Assembly: GCF_905220995.1 (NCBI RefSeq) | Contig: NZ_CAJNBJ010000017.1 | Location: forward strand, 310,001-374,000 | DNA length: 64,000 bases | Reading direction: 5' to 3' | From: Nitrospira defluvii | Lineage (GTDB): Bacteria > Nitrospirota > Nitrospiria > Nitrospirales > Nitrospiraceae | Position numbers and translations under genes: made by a program | The notes under the pieces: model-generated | What the model was told of the DNA's origin: nothing | What the model saw: only the letters and a program-made list of their open reading frames with translations | Databases searched by the model: none | Shown here: piece after piece, positions 35,016-44,348 of the stretch | Layout: the number at the start of each line of letters is the position of its first letter | Numbering within the stretch: position 1 is the stretch's first letter

Positions 35016-36467
35016 CTAGCCCTTTATATTGCCGATTGGTTTCAGTTCCGCCACCTTTTTTGTGATTCCCGCGTGGTCCACTGTTTCGACCACGTCGGAA
35101 ATATTCTTGTAGGCCAACCCGGCTTCTTCGGCGAGACCAGACATGGACACGGCCTTCACCAGAATGCCGTGTTGTTTCATGTCGCGGAGCAGTTGTTCGC
35201 CGCGCACCGTGCGTTTGGCTTGTGCGCGCGACATGGTGCGGCCGGACCCATGCATCGTCGAACCGAAGGTGTCGTGCATGGCGCGATCGGTGCCGACCAA
35301 GAGGTAGGAGCCGGTCTCCATGGAGCCGCCGCAGATGACCGGTTGGCCGATGTGGCGATAGCAGGCCGGCAGCTCGGGACTGCCGGGGCCGAACGCCCTC
35401 GTGGCCCCCTTGCGATGCACCAACCACTGTCCGTCTTGGTACCGCTCCACCTTGGCAATGTTGTGCGCCACATCGTAGATCAGGTGCATGCCGAGCGCAT
35501 GCGGAGTTGAGTCGAAGACGGCGGCGAAGGCATCGCGGATTTGATGCGTGATGACCTGGCGGTTGGCGAATGCCGTGTTGGCGGCACAGTTCATGGCCCC
35601 GAAATACTCCTGTCCTTCCGGAGAACGAAAAGGCGCACAGGCGAGCTGCTGATCCTTGACGGAGATCCCATAGCGGCGCATCGCCTTTTCAAAGACTTTG
35701 AGATAGTCGCTGGCCACTTGATGTCCGAAGCCGCGCGAGCCGCAATGGACCATCACCACGACTTGATCGCGACCGGTCAAGCCCATCGCCGCGGCCGTCT
35801 CCCGATCGAAGATGCCCTTGTCCGACAGGACCTGCACCTCTAAGTAGTGATTGCCCGATCCTAAGGTCCCCAGTTGGTTGATGCCGCGTTCAATGGCGTA
35901 ATCCGTGACGTGTGTCGGGTCGGCCCCTTCCAGGCATCCCCGCTCTTCGATTCGATCCAGGTCTTCTGCCCAACCGTAGCCGTTGGCGATGCACCAGCTG
36001 GCGCCTTTGCGCATGACGTCCCGAAACTCGCGCCGGTTGAGATTGACGAACCCGCGTGAGCCGACACCGGCCGGTACGCGGCGAAACAATTCCGTCATCA
36101 ACAGTTCAAGTTTGGGCTGGACTTCAGCCAAGGTCAGGTCGGTGCGGATCAACCGCATGCCGCAGTTGATGTCATAGCCGACCCCGCCTGGAGAGATCAC
36201 CCCGTCTTCGGGATCGAAGGCCGCGACCCCGCCGATGGGAAAGCCGTAACCCCAATGGCCGTCGGGCATACAGAGCGCATAGCGGTGAATGCCGGGCAGG
36301 CAGGCGACGTTGGTGACCTGATCGAAGACTCCGCGATCCATGCCGCCGAGAATGGCCGGACTGGCATAAATTCTCGCGGGGACCAGCATGCCTGCCTTTT
36401 CAGATGACGGAATTTCCCACAGGTAGTCGTCGATGCGGTTGACCAGCATGTCGGTGTTGAGTTTCAT
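35016..36467 (-). CDS. rtcB: RNA-splicing ligase RtcB
   Basis: GTP-dependent ligase joining 2',3'-cyclic phosphate or 3'-phosphate RNA ends to 5'-OH ends. The 483-residue protein has the metal and GMP site residues in PDGHWGYGFPIGGVAA, GGVGYDINCGMRL (Mn-binding Asp-Cys), GSGNHYLEV, HCGSRGFGHQ and the guanylylated His in MHGSGRTMSRAQAK. Start taken at MKLNTDM, one codon after a GTG. Archease, its activator, is the next gene upstream, 47 bases away, matching the conserved rtcB-archease pair. RNA repair is the usual bacterial role. Confidence 0.97.
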   Translation of the reverse strand: MKLNTDMLVNRIDDYLWEIPSSEKAGMLVPARIYASPAILGGMDRGVFDQVTNVACLPGIHRYALCMPDGHWGYGFPIGGVAAFDPEDGVISPGGVGYDINCGMRLIRTDLTLAEVQPKLELLMTELFRRVPAGVGSRGFVNLNRREFRDVMRKGASWCIANGYGWAEDLDRIEERGCLEGADPTHVTDYAIERGINQLGTLGSGNHYLEVQVLSDKGIFDRETAAAMGLTGRDQVVVMVHCGSRGFGHQVASDYLKVFEKAMRRYGISVKDQQLACAPFRSPEGQEYFGAMNCAANTAFANRQVITHQIRDAFAAVFDSTPHALGMHLIYDVAHNIAKVERYQDGQWLVHRKGATRAFGPGSPELPACYRHIGQPVICGGSMETGSYLLVGTDRAMHDTFGSTMHGSGRTMSRAQAKRTVRGEQLLRDMKQHGILVKAVSMSGLAEEAGLAYKNISDVVETVDHAGITKKVAELKPIGNIKG

Positions 36468-36514
36468 CACGTCACTCCATGGTCAGTACGTGCCGGATCG
36501 TCTGAGCCGCACAG

Positions 36515-36955
36515 TCAGACATCCAACACGACTCTGGCGGTCCACCTGTTTCCGTCTTGTGTGACTGCGTAGAGATGTTTGGTCACGCCCTTGACGTCTG
36601 ACCGAAGTTCCTGCTTGGCCGGATCGACCGGCGCGCCGGTGACATCGGCATGTAGATGCCAGGCTGAGCCCCCGGGCTCCTGTGCCAACGTCAGTGAGGC
36701 CCGGTGAAATACGACGCCGTCCGCATCTTTGAGATACACCAATCGGCTTAACCATTCGAAGAGCAAGGTTTCGATGTCCGGCTCGGACAAATCCAGGGTG
36801 CGGCGCCAGGTTGGTGTCACGCTGGCCGGGTCGGCCAGACTGTGCAGGAGCGCCTCGGTTGCGGCGTCGAAGAGCGCCGAGAGAGAGTCGCCCTCGGCCT
36901 CGAAGGCCATGTCGGCCATCGCGATGTCGTCGAGGAATCGAAAGGTGCCCGACAT
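36515..36955 (-). CDS. Archease (RtcB activator)
   Basis: Small protein that promotes RtcB guanylylation and turnover. 146 residues from ATG 36955: FRFLDDIAMADMAFEAEGDSLSALFDAATEALL and LLFEWLSRLVYLKDADGVVF match the archease fold, with acidic residues for metal binding (Asp 9/10-region and the terminal VVLDV). The sequence is open much further upstream, but that part lies inside sdhB. The start lies 5 bases after the sdhB stop, and rtcB follows. The three genes are one transcription unit by spacing. Confidence 0.9.
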   Translation of the reverse strand: MSGTFRFLDDIAMADMAFEAEGDSLSALFDAATEALLHSLADPASVTPTWRRTLDLSEPDIETLLFEWLSRLVYLKDADGVVFHRASLTLAQEPGGSAWHLHADVTGAPVDPAKQELRSDVKGVTKHLYAVTQDGNRWTARVVLDV

Positions 36956-36960
36956 GGGCG

Positions 36961-37935
36961 TCAGCCGTGACCGGCGCGGCGGCGCGCGGCGGAGAAGATC
37001 GCCCGGACCTGCTCGATCCCTGGAATGGTATGGCCGAACGGCAGCGGCACCTTGCCCTTGAAAAACATACGCACACCCAAGGGGAGGACGTGCAGGATCC
37101 GTTGCAGATTCGTGCCGACCACTTTGAGCGGCATGAGCGCTTCGTTCAACCGCCCTTCCTGCCGGACGAGATCGACGAAGCCGGTGATATGACGGGCGCC
37201 CTCCGCATCGGTCAAGCCGTGCCGGATGGAAGAGCGGCGCAAGCGGATAATGGCTTCCATCGGTTGCACATCCTTGGGGCAGACTTGCACGCACATGTTG
37301 CAGCGTGTGCAATCCCAGATGCCGTCGGCCTCCTGCAACGCCGAGAGCCGCACTTGTTTGGCATCGGCCGGTTCGCGCGGGTCCGCGACAAATCGTGCCG
37401 CCTTCGCGAGCGCGGCCGGGCCGAGAAATCCCTTCGACACTTCATGCGAGGTGCAGGCGGCCACGCAGGCGCCGCACATGATGCAGGCATCCACGTTGTG
37501 AAACTGGTAGGTCTCCGGCAGCAGCCGCAATTGCCCCGATGGTCCGTAGCGCTTCGTGGGATGGGTGATCGGCGTCAGCCAAGGCGTGACCGCCCGGATC
37601 TTCTCCCAGAAGGGCGCCATATCGACGACCAGGTCTTTGATGAGTGGAAGGTTCGGCAAGGGCTGAATCGTAATCTTGCCGTGCCGCTCCAATTCTTTGC
37701 GGACGGAGGTGCGGCAGGCGAGTTTCTCTGTGCCGTTGATGTGCATGGCGCAGGAGCCGCAAATGGCGGAGCGGCAGGAATAGCGCAGCGCCAAGCGGCC
37801 GTCCAATTCGTTCTTGATGCGGATCAGCGCTTCGAGCACGGTCAGGCCCCGCCCGATGTCGAGGCGATACTCTTCCTGGTGTGGGTGCTGGTCTGTTTCG
37901 GGATTAAAGCGTTGGATGGTGAAGGTCAGGCGCAT
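36961..37935 (-). CDS. sdhB: Succinate dehydrogenase/fumarate reductase iron-sulfur subunit, extra-cysteine form
   Basis: Electron-transfer subunit. The 2Fe-2S ferredoxin domain has CRSAICGSC plus the distal Cys (KLAC). Two further clusters follow: CIMCGACVAAC and CTRCNMCVQVCPK. In canonical SdhB the third cluster is 3Fe-4S, because a non-cysteine occupies the second ligand position; here that position is Cys (CTRC), so it could bind 4Fe-4S as in type E or Hdr-linked forms. Length (324 aa) exceeds the usual 240 because of an extended C-terminal tail. No sdhA or sdhC is adjacent; an HdrB-like CCG protein is encoded at 25727-26629. Confidence 0.9.
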   Translation of the reverse strand: MRLTFTIQRFNPETDQHPHQEEYRLDIGRGLTVLEALIRIKNELDGRLALRYSCRSAICGSCAMHINGTEKLACRTSVRKELERHGKITIQPLPNLPLIKDLVVDMAPFWEKIRAVTPWLTPITHPTKRYGPSGQLRLLPETYQFHNVDACIMCGACVAACTSHEVSKGFLGPAALAKAARFVADPREPADAKQVRLSALQEADGIWDCTRCNMCVQVCPKDVQPMEAIIRLRRSSIRHGLTDAEGARHITGFVDLVRQEGRLNEALMPLKVVGTNLQRILHVLPLGVRMFFKGKVPLPFGHTIPGIEQVRAIFSAARRRAGHG

Positions 37936-37964
37936 GACGTTCTGGCGTGGCGTGAGAACTGAAG

Positions 37965-38060
37965 ATGTCAGTGTTGAGTTTTGAGTGCTGAGTTGTCGGT
38001 TGAACCGGGAGACTTCTCAGCGACTCAACACTCACCACTCAAAACTAAATACTCAGACAT
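37965..38060. repeat. Long imperfect inverted repeat between M24 peptidase and sdhB
   Basis: Left arm from 37965 (GTGTTGAGTTTTGAGTGCTG within it) and right arm to 38060 (ACTCACCACTCAAAACTAAA within it) form a complementary pair of about 35-40 bases around a loop near 38000-38015. The arms are themselves built of GAGTNNTGAGT-like units. It may act as a transcript-stabilising or terminating hairpin between the two genes. Confidence 0.65.
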
Positions 38061-38068
38061 TGGGTTGC

Positions 38069-39226
38069 CTATCCGAGTTCGAAGACCTTGGGATAGTTCG
38101 TCAGGTTGCGGCAGCCGTCCTTGGTGACGAGCACCATGTCTTCGATGCGCACGGCGCCCAACCCCGGATAATAGAGCCCGGGTTCCACCGTCACGACGTG
38201 CCCTTCCTGGAGCAACGATCCGGTCCGGCTGATGCGCGGCGCCTCGTGGATGTCCAGGCCGACGCCGTGCCCGGTGCCGTGAAAATATCCCTGCATGCGG
38301 CCGTTGACCAAACCGGTCTTATAGCCCGCCTTCTCAAACCGATCGCAGATGCCTTGATGGATCACCGCGCCGTCGGCGCCGTCGCGAATGTTGGTGATGG
38401 CCTCTTCCTGCGCGTCTTTGACGGTCTGGTACAGCTTCGTCAATTCCGGCGAGGGCCGTCCACGAACCACCGTGCGCGACATGTCGGCGAAGTAGCGGGA
38501 ACCGGCCGAGCGCGGGAACACGTCGAAGATGATGCTGCGGTGCGCCGGCAAGGGGCCGCTGCCTTCGTCGTGCGGGTCACAGGCCTGCTCCCCGCCTGCC
38601 ACGATGGTATGTTGCGCGATGCAGTCGCATTCCATCAGGGCGACGTTGATCAACTTCTTCACGCGTTCGGAGGTCAACACCTCACCGTCCAGCCAGAGCA
38701 CGTTGTCGCGAATGTCGGCCCGACGGAGACTCGCATGTGCCGCGGCCACCGCGGTTTCAGTTGCCCGTTGCGCCGCTTCGATGTGGCGGACCTCTTCATC
38801 CGATTTCACCACGCGTCGCTCATAAAACGGTTCGCGCTTCGTGCGGAGCCGATAGCCCAGTTCCTGCAGTCGTTGTGCATGGAGAAACGGGAAGGTCGGC
38901 GGAACCAGGATGTCGCCCAGTCCTGCGTCCTGCAGCACCAGATGGATCACATCGATATTGCCGGGATCCTTCACACCCAGAGATTTCGCGCGCCGTTCCA
39001 ATTCGGAATAGGACAAGACACGATCGACGGTGGCCTGATGTCGCGCGCGGTCGACTTCCAGGTCGCTCATGATCATCAGGCGCTCCCCTTTCACCTCCAG
39101 ATAAATGAAGGGATCGGGCGCGATGAACTTCGTCGCGTAATAGAGATTCGAGTCCGTTTCGCTGGCGGCGATGAAGAGGGTCGCGCTGGGGCCGGGAGTC
39201 TGGTTGTGCTCGGTGGAATGGCTCAT
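38069..39226 (-). CDS. M24 family Xaa-Pro-type aminopeptidase
   Basis: Di-metal aminopeptidase of the pita-bread fold. 385 residues: a creatinase-type N-terminal domain (ATLFIAASETDSNLYYATKF) and the catalytic domain with all five ligands: the two Asp in IIFDVFPRSAGSRYFADMS, His in GTGHGVGLDIHEAPR, and Glu in VVTVEPGLYYP and VRIEDMVLV. Start taken at MSHSTE (39226), since upstream codons overlap the next intergenic region. Substrate likely proline-containing peptides. Separated from sdhB by the inverted repeat. Confidence 0.9.
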   Translation of the reverse strand: MSHSTEHNQTPGPSATLFIAASETDSNLYYATKFIAPDPFIYLEVKGERLMIMSDLEVDRARHQATVDRVLSYSELERRAKSLGVKDPGNIDVIHLVLQDAGLGDILVPPTFPFLHAQRLQELGYRLRTKREPFYERRVVKSDEEVRHIEAAQRATETAVAAAHASLRRADIRDNVLWLDGEVLTSERVKKLINVALMECDCIAQHTIVAGGEQACDPHDEGSGPLPAHRSIIFDVFPRSAGSRYFADMSRTVVRGRPSPELTKLYQTVKDAQEEAITNIRDGADGAVIHQGICDRFEKAGYKTGLVNGRMQGYFHGTGHGVGLDIHEAPRISRTGSLLQEGHVVTVEPGLYYPGLGAVRIEDMVLVTKDGCRNLTNYPKVFELG

Positions 39227-39277
39227 GAGGTCGAGGCGATCAGATGATTCGGATGCTATCATGCGGTCCGGAGGTGG

Positions 39278-42200
39278 TCAAGGCGTGGCCGGCACACGCG
39301 CCGGTTGTTGCGGCACATCGACCGGCGGCGGTGTGGAGGGCGGCGTTTGAATCTCCAACGCCGGGTCGAAGAGCGGTTCCTTTTCTTCTTGCGGCGAAAG
39401 AATGTCGATCGGCAGCATGACCGTGTTCTTCAACAGGTCGAACGCGAGTTGCGCGACGCCGGTGAGTCCCGTGGTGAAGGACTTCATCGGCAGATAGGTC
39501 ACCTCCGGATCGTCGATCGATCCCTTGACCTGGAACAGCGCCGTCGCCAACCCCTTCCGGTCCCCGGCCATCAGGCGTCCGAAGAGCGGAATGGATTTCA
39601 AAAACTGCGAATAGGAGCCGAACGGACTTACGGCCCAGATCATGTCGAGTTGGTCGGTGGGCATGTCATAACTGCCGACCGCGGAGATCTTCAGTACCGG
39701 GCTGTCCAGGATGATGTTCTGCGTTTTGACGAGGCCGTTCTGCACCGTCAGGGTGGCACTGGCCCGGTTGTACTGGAGCCCTTCTTTTTCCAGATCGACC
39801 TTGCCCTGCAACACGGCCGGTAAGTTCAGGATGGAGAGGATCTTCCAGATGGCGCGTTTTTCGGTTTTCAGGATGCGCCCGTCCTGCAATACCAGTTCAA
39901 CCTTTCCATTCAGTGTGGGCAGGAGGCCGTGTGGATTCCGTCCGTGCCCGCGTAGCGCGCCGGTGAGTTTCATATCCCCGGTCACCGGCTGATCGTTGGC
40001 GCCGAGGAGCGGGAGCAAGGCTTCGACGGGAATGCCGGTCATGCGCACCGAGGCTTCCGTTTCCGCTGGCTCGCCCTTCGGCAGGCGCACCACCATTCGC
40101 CCCGCCGCATGGCCCGTGCCCGATTGCGTGACAATTCGGTCGAGATCCAACATGCCGTCTTGAATGGTCAGCCGCCCCGAAAGCCCGCCGAAGCGAAGAT
40201 GTTTGTAGAGGCCCTTTTCAATCGTGGCGGTGGCGCTCACCTGGCTGGTCGAGGCCAGCGTCTCCAAAAATTCCCGAATCGGCGACCGGTGGCCCTTCGG
40301 TATGAGCAGGTCGAGATCCATCTGGGCCGATTCGATTTTCACCGCGATGACCGGCTTCGTCGTCCAGTTTTTTAATGCGCCGGACAAACTTACGTCGCTG
40401 TCTTTGATGCGGAACGACAACTGCTTGATGTCGGCGATGTTTTTCGAAAACTTCAAGCGAAGGTAGAGATCTTCGACCGATCCGTCCACGCCCTTCAGCG
40501 TCATCAAGCCGTTGGTCAGCGCCAGCCATCCGCCCGCTCGCCAGTTCCTCCACTCGGCATCCGACCCCTTCACGTCCATGGACACTTCGAGATTGCCCGC
40601 TTCGAAGCCGCTCCGGTAGACCCATTCCGGCAGGCTGGACACCGACACGGTGCCCGTGGCCAGCGAGGCGTCGATGGAAAACTGGTCGCCGAGGATGATG
40701 CGCCCCTTCAACGGCAGCCGTAACGGCGGTACCACGAGTTCGAGGCGAGAGATGACCAGGCCGATGCCTTTGACGGCGTCGGCGTCGAGTTCCAAGGAGG
40801 CCGGTGAGCCATAGGGCTTCTCGCCCAGCGTCGGCAGCACGAGTTTCGCGTCGTTCAATCCGATCTCTCCACGCAGATGCGGTGCGCCTGACGGGCCGGA
40901 CAACTGCATCTTGGCGCTGACCGTGCCGTAGAGCAGGTCGTCGGGAAAGGCGCCGGCCGAAAGCATCTGACGCAGTTGCGTGGCGTTGCCCTTGGCGCGA
41001 ATGACGAAATCCTGGAAGACGCTGGGCGTGCCCCCGCCGATCATGCCGTTGAATTGGAGTTGCGCCTCCCCCACATTGGCCGTGACCTGATCGAACTGCA
41101 CGCCGCCGGTTTGTGAAAAGATGATCCGCCCTTGCATGGCCGTCAGTCGTTGCGGCAGCGAAGGATTGAGAAGGCTGACTTGCTCGGTCAGCACCTCCCC
41201 GCCTGCGAACGTGATGCCGTCCGGTTTGTCCAGCGGGCCGACGAGGCGGAACGTCGGATGGGTCTGCCCTTCGATCTCACGCGACTGCGCGAGCAGCGAG
41301 GTGAGCTTGTCCGCGCGAATGGTCTTGGTGAGAAATTTCACCAGATCAGCCGCAGTCATGTCGCCGCCGATGTCCAATTCCATCCAGGGCCCATCGTCCA
41401 AGAACGAGACCACGGCCTTCCCGTCGGTGATCTTCAGGTTGCCGTATGCGCCGCTCAGTTTCCCGACACGGATGCGTCCCGGTTCCACCGACACCGTGGC
41501 CGAGAGATCCTGGGTCGGCACCAGATCGTTTCCAATGAGCGCCGTGCCCTTCTCGATTTGGAAATCACCGGTCAGTGAGAGTTGCGGGCTGGGTGCGGTC
41601 GCGCCGGTTAAGGTGGCGGAGAGGATCTCCACCGTGCCACCCAATTGGCGTCGTTCGACCAACGCCGGCAGTTGGGGGTGGATCCACTGTGCCGGAATCC
41701 GCGCAAAGAGTTGGCGAAGGTCGATCGAGGGCGCGGTGAAGGTGATGGAGAACGTGGGTTGTGTGGTCAGCAGCCCGGCCATGTTGGCCTTGCCGGTAAC
41801 GGCCAGTTCATCGACATTGGCGGCGACGTCGGTGAGCACCACGTCGTACCCGGCCACGCCGGGGGCCACACGAATACGGCTCTGCAGGCTCGCGCCGCCT
41901 TGCAGTTGCGGGGGGACCGGCCGGGGACCAAAGAAATCGGCTGCCTCACGCAGGCGCAGGTTGGTCGTGTCGATCTCCCCCTCGAATTGAAACGCAGGAT
42001 GCACCGAGTAGGGTTCCTCGGCCGCCAGCGACGAGGACGACTCGCTAAGGCTGATCGTGCCGGTCAGAGAAAAGGACGAAGGGGCGTCGGCGGCCGGCAG
42101 CGCGGCGGAGATATGCAAATCGCCCTGGGCCTTGCTTGGGTAGACCTTGAGCGCCATTTCGACCGATTCCAGCTTCGTGGTGCGGACGCCGTCCGGTCGC

Positions 42201-42697
42201 GCCTCGTCGGTGACAGTGATGTGTCCCTTCTGAATGGTGGCTTCCCGGATTTGCAGCAAGCGGCTGAACATCTGGTAGGCTGATTCGTCCTTGGCCGCCG
42301 AGGGCAATCCCGCCAACACGTTCCAGTGGCCCGATCGATTGCGGATCAACGTCACCGTCGGCTCATCGAGGAAGATGCGTTTGGCCACCACTTGCTTCTT
42401 CAGCAGCGGGAGCAGGCGCAGTACGATGTCGATTTCCTTGGCGGTGAAGACGACGTGGCTTGGGTCGTCGTGGCCGTAGACGCCGACGTTGCTGAGTTCC
42501 AGGCGGAGGCTGGGGAGCACCACCAACTTGACACGGTCGACTTCGATCTTACGGCGGAGGCTGGTTTCGAGCTGCTGGAGAAAGAAATTTTTGAGGATGT
42601 CGACGCCGAACAGCTCGCGCGAATACAGGAGGAGGAGCACACCCACCACCACCAGGCCGAGCAGCGACAACACTACCGTGCGGGGACGAACCCTCAC
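39278..42697 (-). CDS. Very large AsmA-like envelope protein
   Basis: 1139-residue protein of the AsmA/TamB-like group, one N-terminal membrane helix (VVLSLLGLVVVGVLLLLY) followed by a long periplasmic beta-rich taco-shaped region. Typical features: GVDILKNFFLQQLETSLRRKIEVDRVKL near the N-terminus, and the C-terminal AsmA motif LNGKVELVLQDGRIL, followed by SYDMPTDQLDMIWAVSPFG. These proteins are thought to move phospholipids between membranes. Start: GTG at 42697 with GGAGG four bases before it is preferred over ATG 42775, which lacks a ribosome site. The C-terminus is proline-rich. Confidence 0.88.
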   Translation of the reverse strand: MRVRPRTVVLSLLGLVVVGVLLLLYSRELFGVDILKNFFLQQLETSLRRKIEVDRVKLVVLPSLRLELSNVGVYGHDDPSHVVFTAKEIDIVLRLLPLLKKQVVAKRIFLDEPTVTLIRNRSGHWNVLAGLPSAAKDESAYQMFSRLLQIREATIQKGHITVTDEARPDGVRTTKLESVEMALKVYPSKAQGDLHISAALPAADAPSSFSLTGTISLSESSSSLAAEEPYSVHPAFQFEGEIDTTNLRLREAADFFGPRPVPPQLQGGASLQSRIRVAPGVAGYDVVLTDVAANVDELAVTGKANMAGLLTTQPTFSITFTAPSIDLRQLFARIPAQWIHPQLPALVERRQLGGTVEILSATLTGATAPSPQLSLTGDFQIEKGTALIGNDLVPTQDLSATVSVEPGRIRVGKLSGAYGNLKITDGKAVVSFLDDGPWMELDIGGDMTAADLVKFLTKTIRADKLTSLLAQSREIEGQTHPTFRLVGPLDKPDGITFAGGEVLTEQVSLLNPSLPQRLTAMQGRIIFSQTGGVQFDQVTANVGEAQLQFNGMIGGGTPSVFQDFVIRAKGNATQLRQMLSAGAFPDDLLYGTVSAKMQLSGPSGAPHLRGEIGLNDAKLVLPTLGEKPYGSPASLELDADAVKGIGLVISRLELVVPPLRLPLKGRIILGDQFSIDASLATGTVSVSSLPEWVYRSGFEAGNLEVSMDVKGSDAEWRNWRAGGWLALTNGLMTLKGVDGSVEDLYLRLKFSKNIADIKQLSFRIKDSDVSLSGALKNWTTKPVIAVKIESAQMDLDLLIPKGHRSPIREFLETLASTSQVSATATIEKGLYKHLRFGGLSGRLTIQDGMLDLDRIVTQSGTGHAAGRMVVRLPKGEPAETEASVRMTGIPVEALLPLLGANDQPVTGDMKLTGALRGHGRNPHGLLPTLNGKVELVLQDGRILKTEKRAIWKILSILNLPAVLQGKVDLEKEGLQYNRASATLTVQNGLVKTQNIILDSPVLKISAVGSYDMPTDQLDMIWAVSPFGSYSQFLKSIPLFGRLMAGDRKGLATALFQVKGSIDDPEVTYLPMKSFTTGLTGVAQLAFDLLKNTVMLPIDILSPQEEKEPLFDPALEIQTPPSTPPPVDVPQQPARVPATP

Positions 42698-42859
42698 TCC
42701 ACCTCCAGGTACGTAGCTCAAAAGCGCAGTGTACTGGATGCGCCGACGTGAAATCCATACGGTGCGTGCCTCCACGCCTCACCTTTCACAGTTCACGTCC
42801 TGCGTGGACGGGTCTATAATGCGCCGGCCGCCGAACGGCGGACACTGGGGGAATCACGA

Positions 42860-44104
42860 GTGGGCGATGACACATCGACGACACGACCGCGTTGGGGCAT
42901 TCTTGCCCTGCTGTTTGCGATCAGCGCGGTGACCTACATGGACCGGGTGAACATTTCCGTCACGGCCCGGCAAATGATGCCTGCCTACGGCATGACCGAT
43001 CAGGACATGGGTTATGTGTTCTCGGCCTTCGTCTTCGGCTATGCGCTCTGCCAGATTCCCGGCGGCCGCCTGGGTGATCGTTGGGGGGCGCGGGTGGTAT
43101 TGGCCTGCGCCTTGGTCTGGTGGTCTCTGTGCACGGTGTTGACCGCCGTGGTCGCCACGCTGCCGCTGGCCGGCCTGGTCGGCACCGTGGGCGCGCTCGT
43201 GATCGTGCGCTTCCTGCTCGGTGTGGGCGAATCGGTCGCCTTGCCGAATTTCAATCGCGCCGTGGCCGACTGGATGCCGCCGGGACAGCGTGGGCTCGGC
43301 ATCGGCATTGCCATCGGTGGTATCGGCGTCGGCGCGGCCATCACCCCTCCCCTTGCCTCCTGGGTCATGGTGAACTATCGCTGGCAGTCGGTGTTTTATC
43401 TCTCGGCTCTGATCGGCCTGGTGGTCGCGATCCTGTGGGTGTTTTGTTCGCAAGATCGGCGGAGCGGCAGAACGACAAAGGCACAGACGAGGTCACTCCC
43501 GATACCCTGGCGGCGGATCCTCTGTTCCCGGTCGCTCTGGTGGCTCGTTGCCAGTTATGCCTGCCTGGGTTACGTGGCCTACATCTATATGAGCTGGTTT
43601 TATCTCTACCTCGTGAACGTGCGCGGGATCGATCTCTTGCGCGGCGGCTGGCTGGCGGCGGGACCCTTTCTCGCCATTCTGCTCTTCTGCCCGCTCGGGG
43701 GCTGGGTGACAGACAAGCTCGTGCCGACGCTCGGCCTGCGCAGGGCCCGGCTGTCGATCGGGCTGCTTGGTATGGCATTGGCCGGCGGGTTGATTGCCGT
43801 CGGGGCCTGGGTGGAGTCGCAGACCATGGCGATCGTCTGCCTCTCACTCGGCGCCGGATGGCTCTACTTTACCGTGGGAGCCTACTGGAGCGTGACGACG
43901 GATCTCTCCAAAACCCACGCGGGGACTCTGTCGGGCGTGATGAATACGGGGGCCAACGTGGGCGGCGTGATTTCCCCGAGCCTCACGCCCTGGCTGGCCG
44001 ATCACTGGGGCTGGACGGCGTCGCTGCTGGTTGCCGCCGGCATCGCGCTCTGCGGCGGGCTCATGTGGACGAAGGTCGATCCGACGGAGGGACTGAGGGA
44101 GTGA
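42860..44104 (+). CDS. MFS transporter, anion:cation symporter type
   Basis: Twelve-helix major facilitator, 414 residues with a GTG start. Helix 1 VTYMDRVNISVTARQMM and the loop 2-3 signature GGRLGDRWGARVVL match ACS-family (sugar acid or phosphonate-type) transporters. A long cytoplasmic loop (about 200-220, SQDRRSGRTTKAQ) splits the halves. No catabolic genes adjoin, so the substrate is unknown. Diverges from the AsmA gene; the 3' end overlaps the convergent DUF433 frame by 44 bases. Confidence 0.92.
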   Translation: MGDDTSTTRPRWGILALLFAISAVTYMDRVNISVTARQMMPAYGMTDQDMGYVFSAFVFGYALCQIPGGRLGDRWGARVVLACALVWWSLCTVLTAVVATLPLAGLVGTVGALVIVRFLLGVGESVALPNFNRAVADWMPPGQRGLGIGIAIGGIGVGAAITPPLASWVMVNYRWQSVFYLSALIGLVVAILWVFCSQDRRSGRTTKAQTRSLPIPWRRILCSRSLWWLVASYACLGYVAYIYMSWFYLYLVNVRGIDLLRGGWLAAGPFLAILLFCPLGGWVTDKLVPTLGLRRARLSIGLLGMALAGGLIAVGAWVESQTMAIVCLSLGAGWLYFTVGAYWSVTTDLSKTHAGTLSGVMNTGANVGGVISPSLTPWLADHWGWTASLLVAAGIALCGGLMWTKVDPTEGLRE

Positions 44105-44345
44105 AAGAATTGGGGTGAGGCCTTGTTATACACGGAGCAGATTCGAGGGGCAGCGGCTCGATGCGTTCATGACCAACCAGTCGATGGGCGTAGGCAAGGG
44201 AGGCGTGAATGTCTGCAGGCTCCAGCCATGGATAGCCACGAAGAATCGTGTCAGGGGTGTCACCGGCGGCGAACATCCCACGTACATGCTCGACCGCCAA
44301 TCGGCGACCGCGGACGATAGGCTTGCGGAGGAGACGTGACATCAC
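44061..44345 (-). CDS. DUF433 family protein, N-terminally truncated
   Basis: 94 residues with the DUF433 core (KPIVRGRRLAVEHV, AAGDTPDTILRGYPWLEPADIHASLAYA), a helix-turn-helix-like fold often found in VapB-type antitoxins. Family members usually have about ten more residues at the N-terminus (the I.DP..CGG part), which are missing here; the start is a weak GTG 5' to ATG. The C-terminus is an unrelated low-complexity tail that runs into the convergent MFS gene. No PIN-type partner is adjacent. Probably a decaying orphan antitoxin. Confidence 0.55.
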   Translation of the reverse strand: MMSRLLRKPIVRGRRLAVEHVRGMFAAGDTPDTILRGYPWLEPADIHASLAYAHRLVGHERIEPLPLESAPCITRPHPNSFTPSVPPSDRPSST

Positions 44346-44348
44346 TCA

